Origin: Mesorhizobium sp. L2C084A000
Lineage (GTDB): Bacteria; Pseudomonadota; Alphaproteobacteria; Rhizobiales; Rhizobiaceae
Direction of reading: 5' to 3'
Assembly: GCF_000502875.1 (NCBI RefSeq)
Contig: NZ_AYWX01000005.1
Coordinates: 186,533-250,532, forward strand
DNA length: 64,000 nt
The translations under genes and the position numbers were made by a program. The first letter of the stretch is position 1, and the number at the start of each line of letters is the position of its first letter. Under the pieces are notes generated by a model, which was not told where the DNA came from, ran no database searches, and saw only the letters and a program-made list of their open reading frames with translations. Of the stretch, positions 54,649 to 63,971 are shown one piece after another.

Positions 54649-55497
54649 ATGATCGGCCAGTCACCGCTCCGCACCGTCATCGCCCACGCCGTGCTGATCC
54701 TCGGCATATTGATCGTTGCCTTCCCGATCTACTACACGTTCGTTGCCTCGACGCAGACGCTGCAAACGATCCTCAGGCCGCCGTTGCCGCTCCTGCCCGG
54801 CGATCAGTTCTGGAACAATTACACCGAGGCGCTGTTCGGCGGTGTCGGTCGCATCGGCGGCGTCAGCGTCGGTCGATTGCTGCTCAACACCACGGTCATG
54901 GCGCTCGGCATCGCGGTGGGGAAGATTTTCATCTCGATCCTGTCGGCCTATGCGATCGTGTTCTTCCGTTTTCCGCTGCGCATGGTCTTCTTCTGGCTGA
55001 TCTTCATCACCCTGATGCTTCCCGTTGAGGTGCGCATCCTGCCGACCTACAAGGTGATGGTCGATCTCGGCATGATCGACACCTATGCCGGCTTGATCAT
55101 CCCGCTGATCGCCTCGGCCACCGCCACATTGCTGTTTCGACAGTTTTTCATGACCATTCCAGGTGAGCTGGTTGAGGCGGCGCGTGTCGACGGTGCGGGG
55201 CCATGGCGCTTTTTCTTCGATATCCTGTTGCCGCTGTCGCGGACAAACATCGCGGCGCTGTTCGTCATCCTCTTCATTTATGGCTGGACGCAGTATCTGT
55301 GGCCGCTGCTCGTCACCAACAGCAGCAACATGAACACGATCGTCATCGCGCTCAGAAAGATGGTCTCCTTCGCCGATGCCGATACGCAATGGAACCTGGT
55401 CATGGTCACAGCGATGCTGGCCATCGTGCCGCCGATCCTGGTCGTGGTGCTGATGCAACGCTGGTTCGTTCGCGGCCTGGTCGATTCCGAAAAGTGA
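54649..55497 (+). CDS. ugpE: Glycerol-3-phosphate ABC transporter permease UgpE
   Basis: A 282-residue permease with six helices and the EAA motif [43 protein letters not shown] is highly characteristic of UgpE. It pairs with UgpA in the membrane. GGCGAGCG lies before ATG 54649. ugpC follows seven bases after its stop. Confidence 0.95.
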   Translation: MIGQSPLRTVIAHAVLILGILIVAFPIYYTFVASTQTLQTILRPPLPLLPGDQFWNNYTEALFGGVGRIGGVSVGRLLLNTTVMALGIAVGKIFISILSAYAIVFFRFPLRMVFFWLIFITLMLPVEVRILPTYKVMVDLGMIDTYAGLIIPLIASATATLLFRQFFMTIPGELVEAARVDGAGPWRFFFDILLPLSRTNIAALFVILFIYGWTQYLWPLLVTNSSNMNTIVIALRKMVSFADADTQWNLVMVTAMLAIVPPILVVVLMQRWFVRGLVDSEK

Positions 55498-55504
55498 GAA
55501 GCTG

Positions 55505-56572
55505 ATGGCGACCGTCGATCTGAAGGATGTGAAGAAGGTCTACCCCAGCGGTTTCGAGGCCGTGAAGGGCGTTTCAATCGCAGTTCCCGACAAGGAGCTT
55601 TGCGTGCTGGTCGGCCCATCGGGCTGCGGCAAGTCCACGCTGCTCAGAATGATCGCCGGGCTCGAAACCATCTCCTCGGGAACAGTTGCGATCGATGGCA
55701 AGATCGTAAACTCAGTCGGTCCGACCGAGCGTGACATCGCCATGGTGTTCCAGAACTATGCGCTCTATCCGCATATGAAAGTCTACGACAATATGGCCTA
55801 TGGGCTGCGCAACCGCGGCACGCCGAAGGACGAGATCGACAGCCGGGTTCGCGCGACGGCGAAAATACTGGAACTTTCGGCGCTGCTCGACCGCCGCCCG
55901 CGGGAGCTTTCCGGCGGCCAGCGCCAGCGTGTCGCCATGGGTCGTGCCATTGTGCGCAACCCGAGGGTTTTCCTGTTCGACGAGCCGCTCTCCAATCTCG
56001 ATGCCAAATTGCGTGGCCAGATGCGGGTCGAGATAAAGAACCTGCAACGCTCGCTTGGCGTCACGTCGGTCTATGTCACGCATGACCAGCTCGAGGCGAT
56101 GACGTTGGCCGACATTCTCGTCGTCATGAATGCCGGACTGGTCGAGCAAATGGGGGCGCCGCTCGACGTCTACGAAAGACCGGCCTCGACCTTCGTCGCT
56201 TCCTTCATCGGCGCGCCGCCGATGAATCTCCTGGCACTGACCGAAGGCGCCTCGGGCGCGGTGCTCGCAGACGGCACGGCGATCGCTTTCGCGCCTCGGG
56301 AGGCAAGAGCTGCGACCCTCGGTTTTCGGCCCGAGGATGCCGACGTCACCTTCAATGCGGAGGCGCCGTCCGGCGCGCTCGTCCTGCCGGCGCTGGTCGA
56401 GGCAGTCGAACCGGTAGGCGCCGAAAGTTTCCTTCACTGTGCGGCAGGCGGCAACCGCATCGTCGTGCGTGTCGCGGGTCGCGCCACCGCCACGGTTGGC
56501 AACCAATTGCGCGTGGTTGCCAAGGCAGAAAAGCTGCACTGGTTCGATCAGGCAGGAAAGCGCGTCGGTTAA
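55505..56572 (+). CDS. ugpC: Glycerol-3-phosphate ABC transporter ATP-binding protein UgpC
   Basis: A 355-residue MalK-type ATPase with Walker [10 protein letters not shown], signature LSGGQRQR, Walker [13 protein letters not shown] and H-loop VTHDQ, then a C-terminal OB-like TOBE domain (GFRPEDADV ... AEPVGAES-like segments). It energises import by UgpAE. No phosphodiesterase gene (ugpQ) follows. It converges with the ferric iron ATPase gene, with 13 bases between stops. Confidence 0.95.
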   Translation: MATVDLKDVKKVYPSGFEAVKGVSIAVPDKELCVLVGPSGCGKSTLLRMIAGLETISSGTVAIDGKIVNSVGPTERDIAMVFQNYALYPHMKVYDNMAYGLRNRGTPKDEIDSRVRATAKILELSALLDRRPRELSGGQRQRVAMGRAIVRNPRVFLFDEPLSNLDAKLRGQMRVEIKNLQRSLGVTSVYVTHDQLEAMTLADILVVMNAGLVEQMGAPLDVYERPASTFVASFIGAPPMNLLALTEGASGAVLADGTAIAFAPREARAATLGFRPEDADVTFNAEAPSGALVLPALVEAVEPVGAESFLHCAAGGNRIVVRVAGRATATVGNQLRVVAKAEKLHWFDQAGKRVG

Positions 56573-56585
56573 CCGCATACGGCGT

Positions 56586-57668
56586 TCAGGCGAAGACATG
56601 CGCCTTTCCCGATACGGTCAGTCGGACGATCTCGCCGACCGCCGGCGCGTCCATGCCCGGTTTGCGCAGGACCAGCGGCGTGTTGCCGATCGCTGCCGCA
56701 TCGGGCGGATCGGCATTGTTCAAGAGCCGCACCGCGACCGTGCACATCGAGCCGGCGAATTCCGATTCCGTCACTTCGCCGAACAGCATGTCCGAGGTGC
56801 CGGACATGCCCTCGCGCGACGTTCTCTTCAGCGCGATCTGCTCCGGGCGAAGCATGATGCGGGCGATATCGCGGCTGTCATTGGTGTCCACCGCGATGCG
56901 GCCGAGCGGCGAGTTGGCGAAGCCATTCGATATCTTGGCCGGCAGGATGATGGCGTCGCCCAGGAATTCGGCGATCATCCTGTCCTTCGGCTTGAGATAG
57001 AGCTCGCGCGGCGTGCCGATTTGCGAGAACTTGCCGTCGCGCATCACCGCGACCTGGCTGGCAAAGGACAGCGCCTCGGCCTGGTCGTGCGTCACCAGGA
57101 TGGTGGTGATGCCGGCGGCCTCCAGCAGCTCGGCCACCGCCTTGCGCATTGAGGCGCGCAGGCCGGTATCGAGCGCCGAGAACGGCTCGTCGAGCAGCAT
57201 CAGCCGAGGCTTCATCGCCATGGCGCGGGCCAGTGCCACACGCTGCTGCTGGCCGCCGGAAAGCTCGTGCGGGCGACGTTTGAGGATCGCCTTGTCGAGC
57301 CCGACTATATAGGCGAGCTCGACGATGCGCTCAGCGCGCTTGTCCTCGCCGCGGCCCATGCCGAAACCGATATTGTCGCCAATGGTCAGATGCGGAAACA
57401 GGGCACCATCCTGCGCCACCACGCCGATGCCTCGCCGATATGCCGGCACCGCAGCGCCGCCATTGGCCAATATCGTACCGTCGAGCGTGATGTGCCCCTG
57501 GTCCGGCGCCTCGAAGCCGGCAATCAGCCGCAGCAGGGTCGTCTTGCCGCAGCCGGAAGGACCGACAATCGCCGTGCGGCTGCCGCTGGCGACGTTCATG
57601 TCGACGCCGGCAAGGGCCGACACCGGGCCGTACTGCTTGTGCAGGCCGCTGATTTCGAGAAAGCTCAT
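56586..57668 (-). CDS. fbpC: Ferric iron ABC transporter ATP-binding protein (FbpC-like)
   Basis: A 360-residue ABC ATPase: Walker [11 protein letters not shown]-loop [12 protein letters not shown], signature LSGGQQQR, Walker [13 protein letters not shown], and a TOBE-like C-terminal domain. The [13 protein letters not shown] segment is typical of FbpC/CysA-related iron ATPases. The ATG overlaps the permease stop (ATGA at 57665-57668). It is the last gene of the fbpA-fbpB-fbpC set. Confidence 0.9.
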   Translation of the reverse strand: MSFLEISGLHKQYGPVSALAGVDMNVASGSRTAIVGPSGCGKTTLLRLIAGFEAPDQGHITLDGTILANGGAAVPAYRRGIGVVAQDGALFPHLTIGDNIGFGMGRGEDKRAERIVELAYIVGLDKAILKRRPHELSGGQQQRVALARAMAMKPRLMLLDEPFSALDTGLRASMRKAVAELLEAAGITTILVTHDQAEALSFASQVAVMRDGKFSQIGTPRELYLKPKDRMIAEFLGDAIILPAKISNGFANSPLGRIAVDTNDSRDIARIMLRPEQIALKRTSREGMSGTSDMLFGEVTESEFAGSMCTVAVRLLNNADPPDAAAIGNTPLVLRKPGMDAPAVGEIVRLTVSGKAHVFA

Positions 57669-59245
57669 CGTCCGGCCATCCGTTTCGACTGGACATAGAG
57701 CAGCCAGGTCAAGGGCAGCGACATCGCCACCATGATGAAGGCGTAAGGTGCCGCGGAGGCATAATCAATCTCACCGCTGTAGGACCAGAACGCCATCGCC
57801 AGCGTGCGGGTACCGTTGGGCGCCAGCATTTGGGTGGCGGTCAGTTCGTTCATGATGCCGAGCGCCACCAGCGCCATGCCGGCCGCGGCACCAGGCGCCG
57901 ACAGGCGGATCGTCGTCGACCACAACGCCTGCAGCGGCGGCCGGCCGAGGCTGGAAGCGGCGCGTTCGAGTTCGACCGGCGCCTGCGCGATCGACGCCCG
58001 CAGGCTGACCAGCGCGCGCGGCAGGAACATCAGCGCATAGGCCACCAGGATGGTGAACAGGGTCTGGTAGAGCGGCAGCGCGATGCGCACCGTGATGGTG
58101 ACCAGCGCCAGTGCAATGACAACCCCCGGCAACGAGCCGACAATGTAGTTGCAGCCCTCCAGCAGGCGCTGCAACGGCCCCGGCGCGCGGATCGAGATCC
58201 AGGCCATCGGCATGGCGGCGACCGTGGCCAGCAAGGCGCCGGCGAGCGCCAGGAACAGCGTCTGGCCAAGCGCCAGGCCGATCTCGTTCAGGCGCCAGAC
58301 AGCGGCGCCGCCGGCGGCAAGCCAGCCACCGATGGTGACGAACGGCACGCCGAGCGCCAAAAGCGTGGTGACGACAAGCAAGAGCAGGCTAGGGATGGTG
58401 GCGCGTCCGAGGCTCGTGCGTTGCTGATGGCGCGCCGCACCTGAGCCGACGCGGGCATAGCGCTCCTCACCGCGCACCAGCACTTCGAGGCCGAGCAGCA
58501 CGAAGCAGCAACTGACCAGCACGCCGGCCAGCATGTTGGCGGCCGGTCCGTTGAAGGTCGACTGGAACTGGTCGACGATCGCCGTGGTGAAGGTGTCGAA
58601 GCGGATGAAGACATAGAGGCCGTACTCGGCCAGCAGATGCAGGCCGACCAGCAGCGAGCCGCCGCAGATGGCGAGCCGCAATTGCGGCAGCACGACCCGC
58701 CAGAACACGCGCCGGGGTCCAAGGCCGAGTGCGGCGGCAGCGTCCTCGAGGGCGGGATCGAGACGGCGCAATGCCGCCGACACCGGCAGATACAGGAACG
58801 GGAAATAGGCGATCACGGAAACCAGCACGCCGGCCCACAGGCCGTGCAGTCCCGGCACCATGGTGACCCAGGCATAGCTGTGCACGAAAGCCGGGATGGC
58901 AAGCGGCGCCACGCAGAGCCAGGCCCAGAGCCGGGCGCCCGGCAGGTCGCTGCGCTCGGTCAGCCAGGCCAGCGCAACCGACAGCACGATGGTGATCGGC
59001 ACGGAGAGCGCGACCAGCAGGACAGTGTTGACCAGAAGCTCGCCGACACGCGGCCGGAAGACCAGCGCCGAGACGGTTTCCCAGCCGGTCTGCACCGCGA
59101 TCCAGATGATGAAGGCGAGCGGCACCAGCGCCAGCAGCGCAACGAAGATGGCGGCAATGACCAGCCAAAGCGGGGCTCGGCGCCGGGCCCTTCGGCCTGT
59201 GCCCGAAGGCAGGCCCGAGCGCGCGAGATCAACCGCGGACTGCAT
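57665..59245 (-). CDS. fbpB: Ferric iron ABC transporter permease (FbpB-like, fused two-domain)
   Basis: A 526-residue permease with about twelve helices in two permease halves, each with an EAA-like loop: [23 protein letters not shown] and [23 protein letters not shown]. This double-length organisation is typical of FbpB/HitB/SfuB ferric permeases. The start is uncertain: [11 protein letters not shown] (59245) is used, with GTG 59314 as the upstream alternative; neither has a strong ribosome site. A terminator-like hairpin separates it from fbpA. Confidence 0.88.
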   Translation of the reverse strand: MQSAVDLARSGLPSGTGRRARRRAPLWLVIAAIFVALLALVPLAFIIWIAVQTGWETVSALVFRPRVGELLVNTVLLVALSVPITIVLSVALAWLTERSDLPGARLWAWLCVAPLAIPAFVHSYAWVTMVPGLHGLWAGVLVSVIAYFPFLYLPVSAALRRLDPALEDAAAALGLGPRRVFWRVVLPQLRLAICGGSLLVGLHLLAEYGLYVFIRFDTFTTAIVDQFQSTFNGPAANMLAGVLVSCCFVLLGLEVLVRGEERYARVGSGAARHQQRTSLGRATIPSLLLLVVTTLLALGVPFVTIGGWLAAGGAAVWRLNEIGLALGQTLFLALAGALLATVAAMPMAWISIRAPGPLQRLLEGCNYIVGSLPGVVIALALVTITVRIALPLYQTLFTILVAYALMFLPRALVSLRASIAQAPVELERAASSLGRPPLQALWSTTIRLSAPGAAAGMALVALGIMNELTATQMLAPNGTRTLAMAFWSYSGEIDYASAAPYAFIMVAMSLPLTWLLYVQSKRMAGR

Positions 59246-59344
59246 CAGGTCAGACGCCGTGCCGCTGCCGTCCAGCGGCAGCAATTGAAAGACCGCGATC
59301 ACGGTCGGGAACACAGCGTGTCGTCATCGACGAATGCCATCTCG

Positions 59345-59386
59345 AAAAACAAAATCACTCCCGCGGAAGGCGAATTCCCGCGGGAG
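59345..59386 (-). terminator. Intercistronic terminator-like hairpin between fbpA and fbpB
   Basis: On the coding strand CTCCCGCGG (59386-59378) pairs with CCGCGGGAG (59366-59358), a 9-base-pair GC-rich stem, followed by TGATTTTGTTTTT. It lies 34 bases after the fbpA stop. It would reduce read-through into the permease gene, mirroring the ugpB-ugpA hairpin. Confidence 0.75.
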
Positions 59387-59419
59387 CGTGGTCGGGTGTC
59401 CTTTTAGGACGAATGGCAA

Positions 59420-60427
59420 CTAAAGCAAGCCGGCTGCCGTCATCAGGTCGGTGACCTTCTTGGAGTTCAGCGTCGTGGCGTCGACCTTTGGTGCCTGCAG
59501 ATCGACGAGCGGCACCAGCTTCGGGTTGGACTCCGCACCCTTGCCGACCGCGTATTCGAAGGAATCGCCGGTCTTCAGCACGTCCTGGCCGCCCTTGCCT
59601 GTCAGCCATTTCAGGAAGGCCTGGGCTTCCTTCGGATGCTTGCTCGAGGCCAGCACACCGCCGCCGGAGATCGAGACGAACGCGCCCGGATCCTGGTTCT
59701 TGAAATAGTGCAGCTCGACATTCTTGCTGTTTTCGCCGGTCTTGGCCTGATCGCCGAAGTAGTAATAGTGATAGATCACGCCGCCTTCGATCTCGCCGGC
59801 ATTGACCGCCTTCATCACCGTGCTGTTGCCCTTATAGGCGGTGAAGTTGGTTTTCATCGCCTTCAGCCAGTCGGCGGTAGCGGCTTCGCCCTTGAGCTGG
59901 AGCAGGGCACTGACGATGGCCTGGAAATCGGCGCCTGACGGGGAGGCGGCCCAACGGCCCTTCCAGCTCGGATCGGCGAGGTCGAGCATCGACTTGGGCA
60001 ACTGGTCGGCGGTCAGCTTGGTCTTGTTATAGGCAAAGACCGTGCTGCGCGCTGCGACGCCGACCCATTTGCCGCTGGCCGGCTGATAGTCCTGGGGAAC
60101 CTGTGCCAACGTGTCGGCGTCGACCGGCGCGAACAGGCCGGCCGTCTCGACCAGCACCATGGCCGGCGAGTTTTCCGTCAGGAACACGTCGGCCGGCGAA
60201 GCAGTGCCCTCAGCGACGATCTGGTTGGAGAAGTCGCTGTCGCCGCCATTGCGCACGGTGACCTTGATCCCGGTCTCCTTGGTGAAGCCTTCGGCCCACG
60301 CCTTGGTCAGGCTTTCGTGCTGGGCGTTGTAGACAATGATGCCATCATCTTCCGCCATCGACGGGCTGGCGATCAGCATGATTGCCAGCGCGGTGGCGCC
60401 GGCGAGGGTGGAAAGAGCGTATTTCAT
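59420..60427 (-). CDS. fbpA: Ferric iron ABC transporter, periplasmic binding protein (FbpA-like)
   Basis: A 335-residue protein with a signal peptide (about 1-25, ending SPSMA). It has the FbpA-type pattern IIVYNAQHESLTKAWAEGF, where YNAQHE supplies iron ligands, DVFLTENSPAMV, and a later Tyr pair in VIYHYYYFGDQA, the Tyr-Tyr iron site of the class. It binds Fe3+ in the periplasm for FbpBC. A RirA-like operator lies 47 bases upstream. Confidence 0.93.
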   Translation of the reverse strand: MKYALSTLAGATALAIMLIASPSMAEDDGIIVYNAQHESLTKAWAEGFTKETGIKVTVRNGGDSDFSNQIVAEGTASPADVFLTENSPAMVLVETAGLFAPVDADTLAQVPQDYQPASGKWVGVAARSTVFAYNKTKLTADQLPKSMLDLADPSWKGRWAASPSGADFQAIVSALLQLKGEAATADWLKAMKTNFTAYKGNSTVMKAVNAGEIEGGVIYHYYYFGDQAKTGENSKNVELHYFKNQDPGAFVSISGGGVLASSKHPKEAQAFLKWLTGKGGQDVLKTGDSFEYAVGKGAESNPKLVPLVDLQAPKVDATTLNSKKVTDLMTAAGLL

Positions 60428-60473
60428 GTCATTGTCCTAAAGTTCGGTTGGCACCGGCTCACCTACCGATACC

Positions 60474-60488
60474 TGACAGCCTTAGTCA
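60474..60488. promoter_or_regulatory. Candidate RirA iron-responsive operator upstream of fbpA
   Basis: TGACAGCCTTAGTCA fits the rhizobial IRO form TGA-N9-TCA exactly. On the fbpA strand it overlaps a TTGACT -35-like hexamer. RirA represses iron uptake genes in Rhizobiales when iron is sufficient. Only six bases are fixed in the pattern, so chance matches are possible; the location is the main support. Confidence 0.45.
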
Positions 60489-60585
60489 ACATTGGTGATC
60501 TGCTTCAATCGGCCGCTGAAGCACAAACGCTTGATATCGGGCTCACAATTCCAAGTGATGAAGTGACGCGAATGGCGTGCCGAAT

Positions 60586-61812
60586 TCAACCCGATGGTTG
60601 ATAGGCCGACCGGATGAATGGGGCGGCTTGCAGACCGTGGAAAAGCACCGAATGCCGCCTGACGACCCTGGGAAGATCCAAGCACCAGCCTTTGGCCTGC
60701 GTGAACAAGGCCTCCAGCAGTACAGCCATTTCTAACCGGGCGACGTGTTGACCCAGACAGGCATGCAGTCCGGTGCCAAAGGCAAGGGCCGACGAAATGC
60801 CGGAACCCAAATCCAACCGGTCGCCCGCCGGAAAAACAGAAATGTCTCGATTGGCGCTCGCCAGCACGGGTACGACGGCCTGCCCGGCTTTTATGGTTGC
60901 GCCACCAAACTGCAAATCTTCCGCGGCGATACGCGCTCCGGCATAGTGAACCGGAGCGCAAAAACGGAGCAGCTCTTCGGCTGCTGAAAACCAACTGACT
61001 TTCCCATCTGCAAGCAGCGAAAGCTGTTCAGGGAAGCGTGCAAGCGCGACCAGCGCATTGCCGAAGGTATCGACGACTGTCGCCTGCCCGGCAAAGAGCA
61101 GGAATACGATGTTTGCAATGGCATCGTCTTTCAGCCAGCGGCCAGCCTCGACTTCGGCAAGCATCTGAGCTGAAATACCGTTTGGGCGCACAGCACCGTG
61201 TTCTATCACGCTGGATACCCATGCCTCCAACCGGCGGCAGGCATCGTTTGCGTCTTCGTCTACGCCTCCGGCCCTTATTTCCAGGGCGTTGGCCATAAGC
61301 TGTGCGTCGGCGCCAATCCGCCAGGGATCGTCCATGTCGATACCAAGGATCTGTTCCAGGCCTGAAAACGATAGCGGCAGGCCTATATCACGAACCGCGT
61401 CGAACTCCGGTTTTTGTACAGCTGCCTGCGTAAGTTCCGACGCTTTGGCCGCAAGCCGGTCGAACAGCCCATTGCTGGAGGAAAAGCTTAGCGAACCAGC
61501 CAATGGGCGGCGCAGGCGCATGTGCCGCGGCGGGTCGGACAGCAGCATGGAACGGGTCAACAGGTCCAGGGCCGGATTGGCGCTGATCTTTTGCCTGACC
61601 TCCTGATAGGCGCCCGGCGGTGCCTGCAGCAACAGCGGGTGTTTCAAGGCCTGGGAAACAAGCGCATGGCTGAACACGTAGAAGGCTTCACCGACCTCGG
61701 GATAAGGAGGTTTGCCCCAACTGGCGCCTCCTGAACTCCGACGACGGGCGAATTCGGGAAACGCATCGCTGCCATGGGCAATGGGGTCAAATAGATCAGC
61801 TTGATCTGTCAT
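60586..61812 (-). CDS. Cytochrome P450
   Basis: A 408-residue soluble bacterial P450. The haem-binding loop is FGTGLHACLGQ with Cys352 as ligand, the I-helix oxygen-binding motif is FAGQATVVDT (AGQAT, 241-245) and the ExxR motif is EELLR (280-283). LSDPPRHMRLRRPLAG is the usual C-helix region. It hydroxylates or couples an unknown substrate. No ferredoxin gene is nearby, so electrons come from elsewhere. Its ATG overlaps the GNAT stop (ATGA), so the two are translated together. Confidence 0.95.
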   Translation of the reverse strand: MTDQADLFDPIAHGSDAFPEFARRRSSGGASWGKPPYPEVGEAFYVFSHALVSQALKHPLLLQAPPGAYQEVRQKISANPALDLLTRSMLLSDPPRHMRLRRPLAGSLSFSSSNGLFDRLAAKASELTQAAVQKPEFDAVRDIGLPLSFSGLEQILGIDMDDPWRIGADAQLMANALEIRAGGVDEDANDACRRLEAWVSSVIEHGAVRPNGISAQMLAEVEAGRWLKDDAIANIVFLLFAGQATVVDTFGNALVALARFPEQLSLLADGKVSWFSAAEELLRFCAPVHYAGARIAAEDLQFGGATIKAGQAVVPVLASANRDISVFPAGDRLDLGSGISSALAFGTGLHACLGQHVARLEMAVLLEALFTQAKGWCLDLPRVVRRHSVLFHGLQAAPFIRSAYQPSG

Positions 61813-62462
61813 CGGGCAAGATCGACAGCAAAGATAACGCGAAATCCGCCGGAACTCATGTCTTCAGGTAGAAAATCGGACGCGAGATGTAGAAATTCGC
61901 ACCGGAGAACACGGTTATAGAACCGCAGTAGCGGATCCCTCGTTATTGATTCCACCGAAGGCATGACACCGGTCCGGTGCCAATCGTCGATGGTCCGACG
62001 AAATTCCGGATCCGGCCGAACCTTGTCGGGCAACTCGTCCTGTGCTCCCGCGTAGGACGGGCAACGTCCGTCGCCGACCAACCAACGCGCACCGACCTGC
62101 CGGCCATAGTCAGACATTTGCGACAACAGGCGGCGTGCCATGTCGGTGCCGCGGAATTCGGGTCGCACACCAAGATTGTAAACGTAGAGTGACCGTGCAG
62201 GTTGGCTCCTGACAAGCGAAGAGTAGGCGGAGAAGGTCTTGGGGAACCTTCCCGTATCGTGCGGATCTTGGCTGGTTTCCACGAAGCAGATCGCGCCTGC
62301 AACAAGGTTCTCAACCATGGCCAGGATCATTGTATGCCCGAGCGAAAGCCGGTGGTGAATTGTTTTTTCGCTGGCACCGAGTCGTCCCCAGGCTGCGGCC
62401 TCCATCGCGGCCATGCCCGGAACGTCGTCTGCCACAAGTTGTTGAAATACGATCATCTTCAT
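61809..62462 (-). CDS. GNAT-fold N-acyltransferase
   Basis: About 217 residues. The GNAT core is visible: VFQQLVADDVPGMAAMEAAAW, then SLYVYNLGVRPEFRGTDMARRLL, in which the VRPEFRGTDMARRLL stretch is the acyl-CoA pyrophosphate-binding motif A. The C-terminal region (RFYNRVLRCEFLHLASDFLP) is not typical of small-molecule acetyltransferases. The start is uncertain: MKMIVFQQ at 62462 leaves room for promoters opposite the ATP-grasp gene; MANIEDHE (62573) would overlap that gene. It is the first gene of a two-gene operon with the P450. Confidence 0.75.
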   Translation of the reverse strand: MKMIVFQQLVADDVPGMAAMEAAAWGRLGASEKTIHHRLSLGHTMILAMVENLVAGAICFVETSQDPHDTGRFPKTFSAYSSLVRSQPARSLYVYNLGVRPEFRGTDMARRLLSQMSDYGRQVGARWLVGDGRCPSYAGAQDELPDKVRPDPEFRRTIDDWHRTGVMPSVESITRDPLLRFYNRVLRCEFLHLASDFLPEDMSSGGFRVIFAVDLAR

Positions 62463-62552
62463 CGTCGAAAGGCCGCTCGTAATTGCGATATCGAATCGAT
62501 AATTTTCTGATACCAGCTGTTGATGGGTGCATGAGTAGGGGCGGGTTGTCTC

Positions 62553-63572
62553 ATGATCTTCTATGTTTGCCATCGCTTGCATGCCTATACCCTGGCAAGC
62601 CTGCTACTCTATTTTCGAACTGATTTGCAGGATTCTGTGCGCTTTGTCCCCTATGACGAACGGGCGCATCTGCTTGAGATTTCCAGAGGCACCGTTCTTT
62701 GGACGGATTTGGACCGACTGAGCGAAGCAGAGATTGAAGCATGCTCCAATCTCAGCCAGCGAATGAAGTCGCAGCAGCCTGATCTGTTTCAACTCAACCA
62801 TCCGCGAAAAAGCCTTCAGCGTTTCGATCTATTGCGTATGCTGTTCGCGGACGGCATCAATGATTTCAATGTATACAGACCCGAAATTCTGCCGGCGGGA
62901 ATGCGTTTTCCTGTCTTTCTGCGTGACGAGACGGGCGCCGCTTATAAAGTGCCGCCGCTGTTGCAATCGCCGGCGGAACTCGGCGAGGCGCTCTCGAACC
63001 TGGGTACGATGAATTTTGTTCGCCCCATGGTGGTGGAGTTTGGAGCAAAGGCTGGTGCCGATGGCAGCTACCGAAAATACTCGGCATATCGGATCGGCGA
63101 GCGCAGTTATGCGCAACACTGCTTCGCCAGCAAGGAGTGGTTCATAAAGGTACAGGGAGGCGGTATGTCGGGGCAACATCGGGTCGAGCATACCGCCTTT
63201 GTGCGCGACAATCCGCATGCGGTAGAGCTGATGCCGATTTTCGAGAAGGCGGGGATCTCATATGGCAGGATCGACTACACCATTGTCGATGGTCGCATCC
63301 AGGTTTTCGAGATCAACACCAATCCCACTGTATTGAACGACCCTCCCACACCCTTCGACAGATATGATTCGTTGCCTTACGCCAACATGCATGCAGATGC
63401 CTTGGCACAGCTGCCATATGCTAACGATCCCCTATCCACTCCGGATATCGATGAGACACATCTCCAGATCTTGGGCCGCCTGAGAAACAAGTACCGTCGC
63501 AGACGAATGAAGCTGACCGTTCGAAAGGGCTTCAGGTCTTTCCGGGATGCCATGTTCGGCGCCAAGCCTTGA
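62553..63572 (+). CDS. ATP-grasp-like protein
   Basis: A 339-residue protein. Its C-terminal part carries an ATP-grasp pattern: YGRIDYTIVDGRIQVFEINTNP, where the Asp, Glu and Asn in a D...E.N.NP arrangement would bind Mg-ATP. The middle (KYSAYRIGERSYAQH) fits the nucleotide-binding strands. The N-terminal 100 residues are not recognised. ATP-grasp enzymes ligate a carboxylate to an amine or thiol. It is divergent from the GNAT-P450 pair and less GC-rich than the core genes nearby. Substrates unknown. Confidence 0.72.
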   Translation: MIFYVCHRLHAYTLASLLLYFRTDLQDSVRFVPYDERAHLLEISRGTVLWTDLDRLSEAEIEACSNLSQRMKSQQPDLFQLNHPRKSLQRFDLLRMLFADGINDFNVYRPEILPAGMRFPVFLRDETGAAYKVPPLLQSPAELGEALSNLGTMNFVRPMVVEFGAKAGADGSYRKYSAYRIGERSYAQHCFASKEWFIKVQGGGMSGQHRVEHTAFVRDNPHAVELMPIFEKAGISYGRIDYTIVDGRIQVFEINTNPTVLNDPPTPFDRYDSLPYANMHADALAQLPYANDPLSTPDIDETHLQILGRLRNKYRRRRMKLTVRKGFRSFRDAMFGAKP

Positions 63573-63682
63573 GTTCAAGAACAAGAGCGCGGGGCAATAT
63601 CGCACTGGCGATCGGCGCGCAGTGTGCAGCAAACTTTCGTGATTTGCCGGCAGTTTGGCTTGGACATTATTTCGCCGGCCAC

Positions 63683-63710
63683 GTAACAAATCAGCGCCGA
63701 GACGCGAAAT
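63683..63710 (+). promoter_or_regulatory. Possible ECF promoter upstream of the sigma factor gene
   Basis: GTAACA (63683-63688), 16 bases, CGAAAT (63705-63710). Some alphaproteobacterial ECF promoters, such as those of Caulobacter SigF, have GTAACC-N16-CGAA. A start near 63717 would leave only about 12 leader bases and cut the ribosome site, so the assignment is doubtful. Confidence 0.3.
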
Positions 63711-63728
63711 TCGGGGGAGTGAACTCTT

Positions 63729-63971
63729 GTGAGCGGCAAGGACGAGGCCGAACTTTCCCGGCTGATGCGGGCCGCCATCGCGGGAGATGAAAGGGCTTAC
63801 GCCGACTTTCTGCACCGGATTGCCGCGCTGGTTCGCGGTTTTGCCAGGCGCAAGATCGTGCTGGGCGGAGTCGATCCCGAGGATGTCGTGCAGGAAACCT
63901 TGCTGGCCATTCATGTGAAACGGCATACCTGGCGCCAGGACGCGCCGGTGTTGCCATGGATCTATGCGATA
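63729..63971 (+). CDS. ECF sigma factor, 3' end missing at contig end
   Basis: About 81 codons from GTG 63729, preceded by GGGGGAG nine bases upstream. The translation reads SGKDEAELSRLMRAAIAGDE, then ADFLHRIAALVRGFARRKI and the region 2 landmark DPEDVVQETLLAIHVKRHTW (core polymerase and -10 recognition), then PVLPWIYAI. This is sigma region 2 of an ECF factor. The gene is cut where adapter sequence begins at 63972, so region 4 and any linked anti-sigma gene are not present. ECF factors of this kind are often paired with a DUF1109/NrsF anti-sigma protein. Confidence 0.85.
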
